A DNA stretch of 64,000 bases from Gymnogyps californianus (taxonomy: Eukaryota > Chordata > Aves > Accipitriformes > Cathartidae): positions 16,852,368 to 16,916,367 of the forward strand of contig NC_059481.1 of assembly GCF_018139145.2 (NCBI RefSeq), given 5' to 3'. Within the stretch, counting starts at the first letter, position 1, and every line of letters begins with the position of its first letter. Position numbers and translations under genes: made by a program. Under the pieces are notes generated by a model, which saw only the letters and a list, made by a program, of their open reading frames with translations, ran no database searches and was not told the origin of the DNA. Shown in pieces: positions 61,199 to 64,000 of this stretch.

Positions 61199-64000
61199 CT
61201 TTCCTGAACCTTACCTGAATCTCAGCACTTGACTTTTTTTTTTTTTTCTTTCTAGCATTTGATTTAGAAACAATGACCTGTATTTGCAAAGCTTTAACCA
61301 TGCCCTCCCAGCTGTACAAAAAAACAGTATTAGCCATAAAGAGCTTGTGGTTGTGGGCAGGAAAGAACAGCCAAAAAACACACGAAGAATCTGATGAAGT
61401 TACAGATCGCGTGGAAAGCATTCGAATAGATAAGCAGAAATGCAGAGAAAGCAGGATGGCTTTCCAGCTGTAAGGGGGACCACATCGCAGCACCACTGGG
61501 CTGAAAGGCAAAGGAGGATTTTTTTTTTTTTTTTCTTTTAAACATAATAATTTACTTTGTACAAAACCATCCTGTAACACTGGTTTGTAAGGACTTCAGC
61601 CCTTGAAAGGACTAAACTTCATGACTTCAAGGCTCTGGAGTAGCACTTCACCAGGTAGTCCAAAATACATATATCCCATAGAAATTAGAGAAGCAGTATT
61701 TATGCTGGTTATCTGTAAGAGAGCAAGCCATAAACAGAATTTCTTTTGTACTGTAACATTGCCACCAATAAATATACCCATGGTGGGACAACCTGTCTTA
61801 CAGCCAGTCCTCAGATCCTCACCCTTTAGACAAACAACCCATAAGCTGTAAAAGAGTTTAAAGAAATCCAGGGATTTCCCAAGAGTACACATCCACCCCC
61901 CCCTCGCTGGGCTGCATCGCTTCCTTCTATACGGCTGCACTACAAAAATAAAACCAAGCTTCCAAAAACACATCACTTCTCATTCAACAAAACAGTGTCC
62001 TCAAGGGCACTCCCCCACACTCTGGTTTTACAAAATGTTAATTTATGAAGTGTCTGGAAATATCAAGAGGATTGGGTTTCAGGCCCTACAGTGCTCCTGC
62101 TCTAAACTACACAAGATAAATAAAGACGGGAAAACAGCAAGTGGGGGGACCGGAGAGGAGACTAACTGGCCATATACAGATGAATTCCTGCTGGAGCCAC
62201 GAATTTCATGCAAAAAGAACTAAAATAGCAACATCTTTCACAAGTTTATTGTTCTCCACTAGTGTCAAGGGAATTACTGAGCTGGAATATTCCCCTTTTC
62301 TTATGAGTAGTATATGACATTACTGCGTTGTATGACCCGTCATCAGTCTCCTCGCTTTTTTGTTATAACACAATTATTTGAAAAAAAGGCCCTTCTTGGT
62401 TTGATTTGGGGTTTTTGATTTTATTGTCTTTTCTTTTTTACCTGTAGCAAAAAGTCTGAAAATGGAAAGAAACAATGACTTGAGGGGTTTTTTAATCACT
62501 TTTATTTTCTTGTTTGGTGTTTTTCCTGGGCATCTTCCTACAAAGTTCAGACCTGCAATAACTTACTCTCACCCTGTGGTGTTGGGCGAGACACAGGTTT
62601 GCTCACACACTTTGTCCCACAAGCTTCATTCATATTGAATGAATGCCAGAACCCATCATTCATAAAATGAACGAGCTTTCTAATCAGTGTATTAATGCCC
62701 TCTTCTTAAAATCCATGTCAAAGGAGACTAAAAAAAATCCAGGACAAACCTACAAACAGCTTTGGCAGGAGAAATAAACCCATAATCCAGTTCTTCCAAC
62801 AATGTGCATAGAGAAATCCATATAAATAGAGTAGCTGCAATTGCAGTGACTAAAATAAACCTTAAGACAGAAGATGAATATATATCCTTTCAGGCATCAC
62901 ACTACTAAATGCAGAACAACTTTCCCCATAGCTATACTAATGCATGGTTTTGTATATCTGGTCAGAAATAGGAGGCTGGAGGAATTAGGAGAAGTAACCC
63001 ATCCCAAGTTTATTTTGCAGACACATAGGAAAGTGATACCACCAGCAAAAGCCACCGACCATGGAAAGGAGAGGAGGTGAGGAAACAAGAAACCACACTT
63101 CAAGTGTGTGGCAACAAACAAATTACCAGCATATTGCAGCATTGTGTTTACTATCACAGCTGAGTTTAGAACTAAAAAAACCCCAGATATTTGTGTACAA
63201 TCATCTGAATTTATGTAACTTGCTGAAGGTTATTTGTCACTAAATTGATTGCTTAAAAAAATATATCCCTCATGCAGCATTTCCACAGGTGATACTGCTT
63301 CCCAGCTGCGTCCTGTCTGCAAACAAAACCATATGCTGCCATTCAATTACAGATACACAGGAGTTTCTTTTGGCTGTGAGGGATGGAAAGGAGGTTTAAA
63401 AGGCATTTTGTGTTGGCCTGCCTCTACCGTTGCTCTCCTCCAAAGCCATGGAGGTAACCCCGCAAGCCACCCTTGGGAAAACCAGACACCCACAGATTGC
63501 TTTGACAGCAAGAAAAAGAAAAGAAACTTTATGACACCCTTCTCCCCCTAGAAAAAATTGAAAAAGAACATATTTAATCGCAAAGTCAGCCTAAAATCCC
63601 TTCTTTTTTTCTTTCAACGGTGTTGGAAACCTCAGTACTGCGGCCTTCACGTACAACAGCCCACCAAACAGAAGTCGGGAACAACTTGCAAGTTACACCG
63701 CAGCAGAGGGGCCGGGAGCCTAGCTGCAACACAAGCTAACAAAACATCACTGATTTAATTGACTCATGATTTAATAAAATGTTCTGGATATAGATTAACT
63801 CACTTTGCTTAATGTAGCTCAGCTTCCTGGCAGCAGGAACTGGCCCAGCGCTGTTCCTGGGCTGGGAGCTGGGCTGCCCAGGGGCTGCACCCACTGCTGC
63901 TCCGGGATCACCCGTGCTCCAGTCGACCCCCTGGCCACACCACTTCCCTTCCCCACATTTATTCCATTATCCTTCCCAAAATAATGAAGCTTAAAAAAAG

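Larger units (their letters stand above)
56557..64000 (-). other. AKAP13: AKAP13 upstream intron or 5' flank
   Basis: This is sequence 5' of the start-codon exon. The acceptor at 56557 shows that an intron begins here, but no untranslated first exon or promoter could be identified up to 64000. Present are a G14 run (59530-59543), an ancient SINE relic (60376-60478), a four-copy ttcagttttaag-like array (61102-61198), T runs (about 61227 and 61519) and A/G-rich simple sequence (about 58090-58130). The last 200 bp are more GC-rich, without a clear promoter. Confidence 0.8.

Noticed and set aside
63820..63945. GC-rich stretch near the right edge considered as the AKAP13 untranslated first exon or promoter
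   Set aside because: CpG density is low despite high GC, and no convincing donor or core promoter motif was found.

Overview
This is vertebrate nuclear DNA, most likely from a bird. The evidence is a split gene with canonical GT/AG introns, CR1 retrotransposon 3' ends, degraded ancient SINE relics, and one complete solo ERV LTR of a type I associate with non-galliform birds (Neoaves). There are no operons, CRISPR arrays, tRNAs, rRNAs or bacterial mobile elements. I did not find a previously undescribed biological system.

The window is dominated by one gene on the minus strand: the 5' part of AKAP13 (AKAP-Lbc, a PKA-anchoring RhoA guanine-nucleotide exchange factor). Its exons run from right to left. 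Coding exon 1 (start codon) is 56512-56556, coding exon 2 is 38128-38275, coding exon 3 is 27511-27807, coding exon 4 (ankyrin-like) is 17038-17221, and coding exon 5 is 5169-5358. The start of the giant AKAP13 exon is 1-1792, open across the window edge. All junction phases agree when the exons are joined. They give about 284 codons before the giant exon and 597 complete codons of that exon. The RII-binding helix, C1, DH and PH domains of AKAP13 are encoded further downstream, left of position 1. The 5' untranslated exon and promoter were not located and may lie beyond 64000.

Region by region: 1-1792 is a fast-evolving acidic exon. 1793-5168 is an intron with a CR1 relic, a 28-bp tandem duplication and a weak candidate cassette exon (3464-3595). 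5359-17037, 17222-27510 and 27808-38127 are introns with little recognisable content apart from simple repeats, CpG-rich patches and an ancient SINE relic. 38276-56511 is an 18-kb intron holding a CR1 fragment, two MIR-like relics and a 581-bp solo LTR with a perfect 5-bp target-site duplication. 56557-64000 is upstream intron or 5' flank with a G14 run and another ancient SINE relic.

The other open frames in the introns, on both strands, look like chance. None shows a recognisable family, a splice-consistent structure or a promoter.
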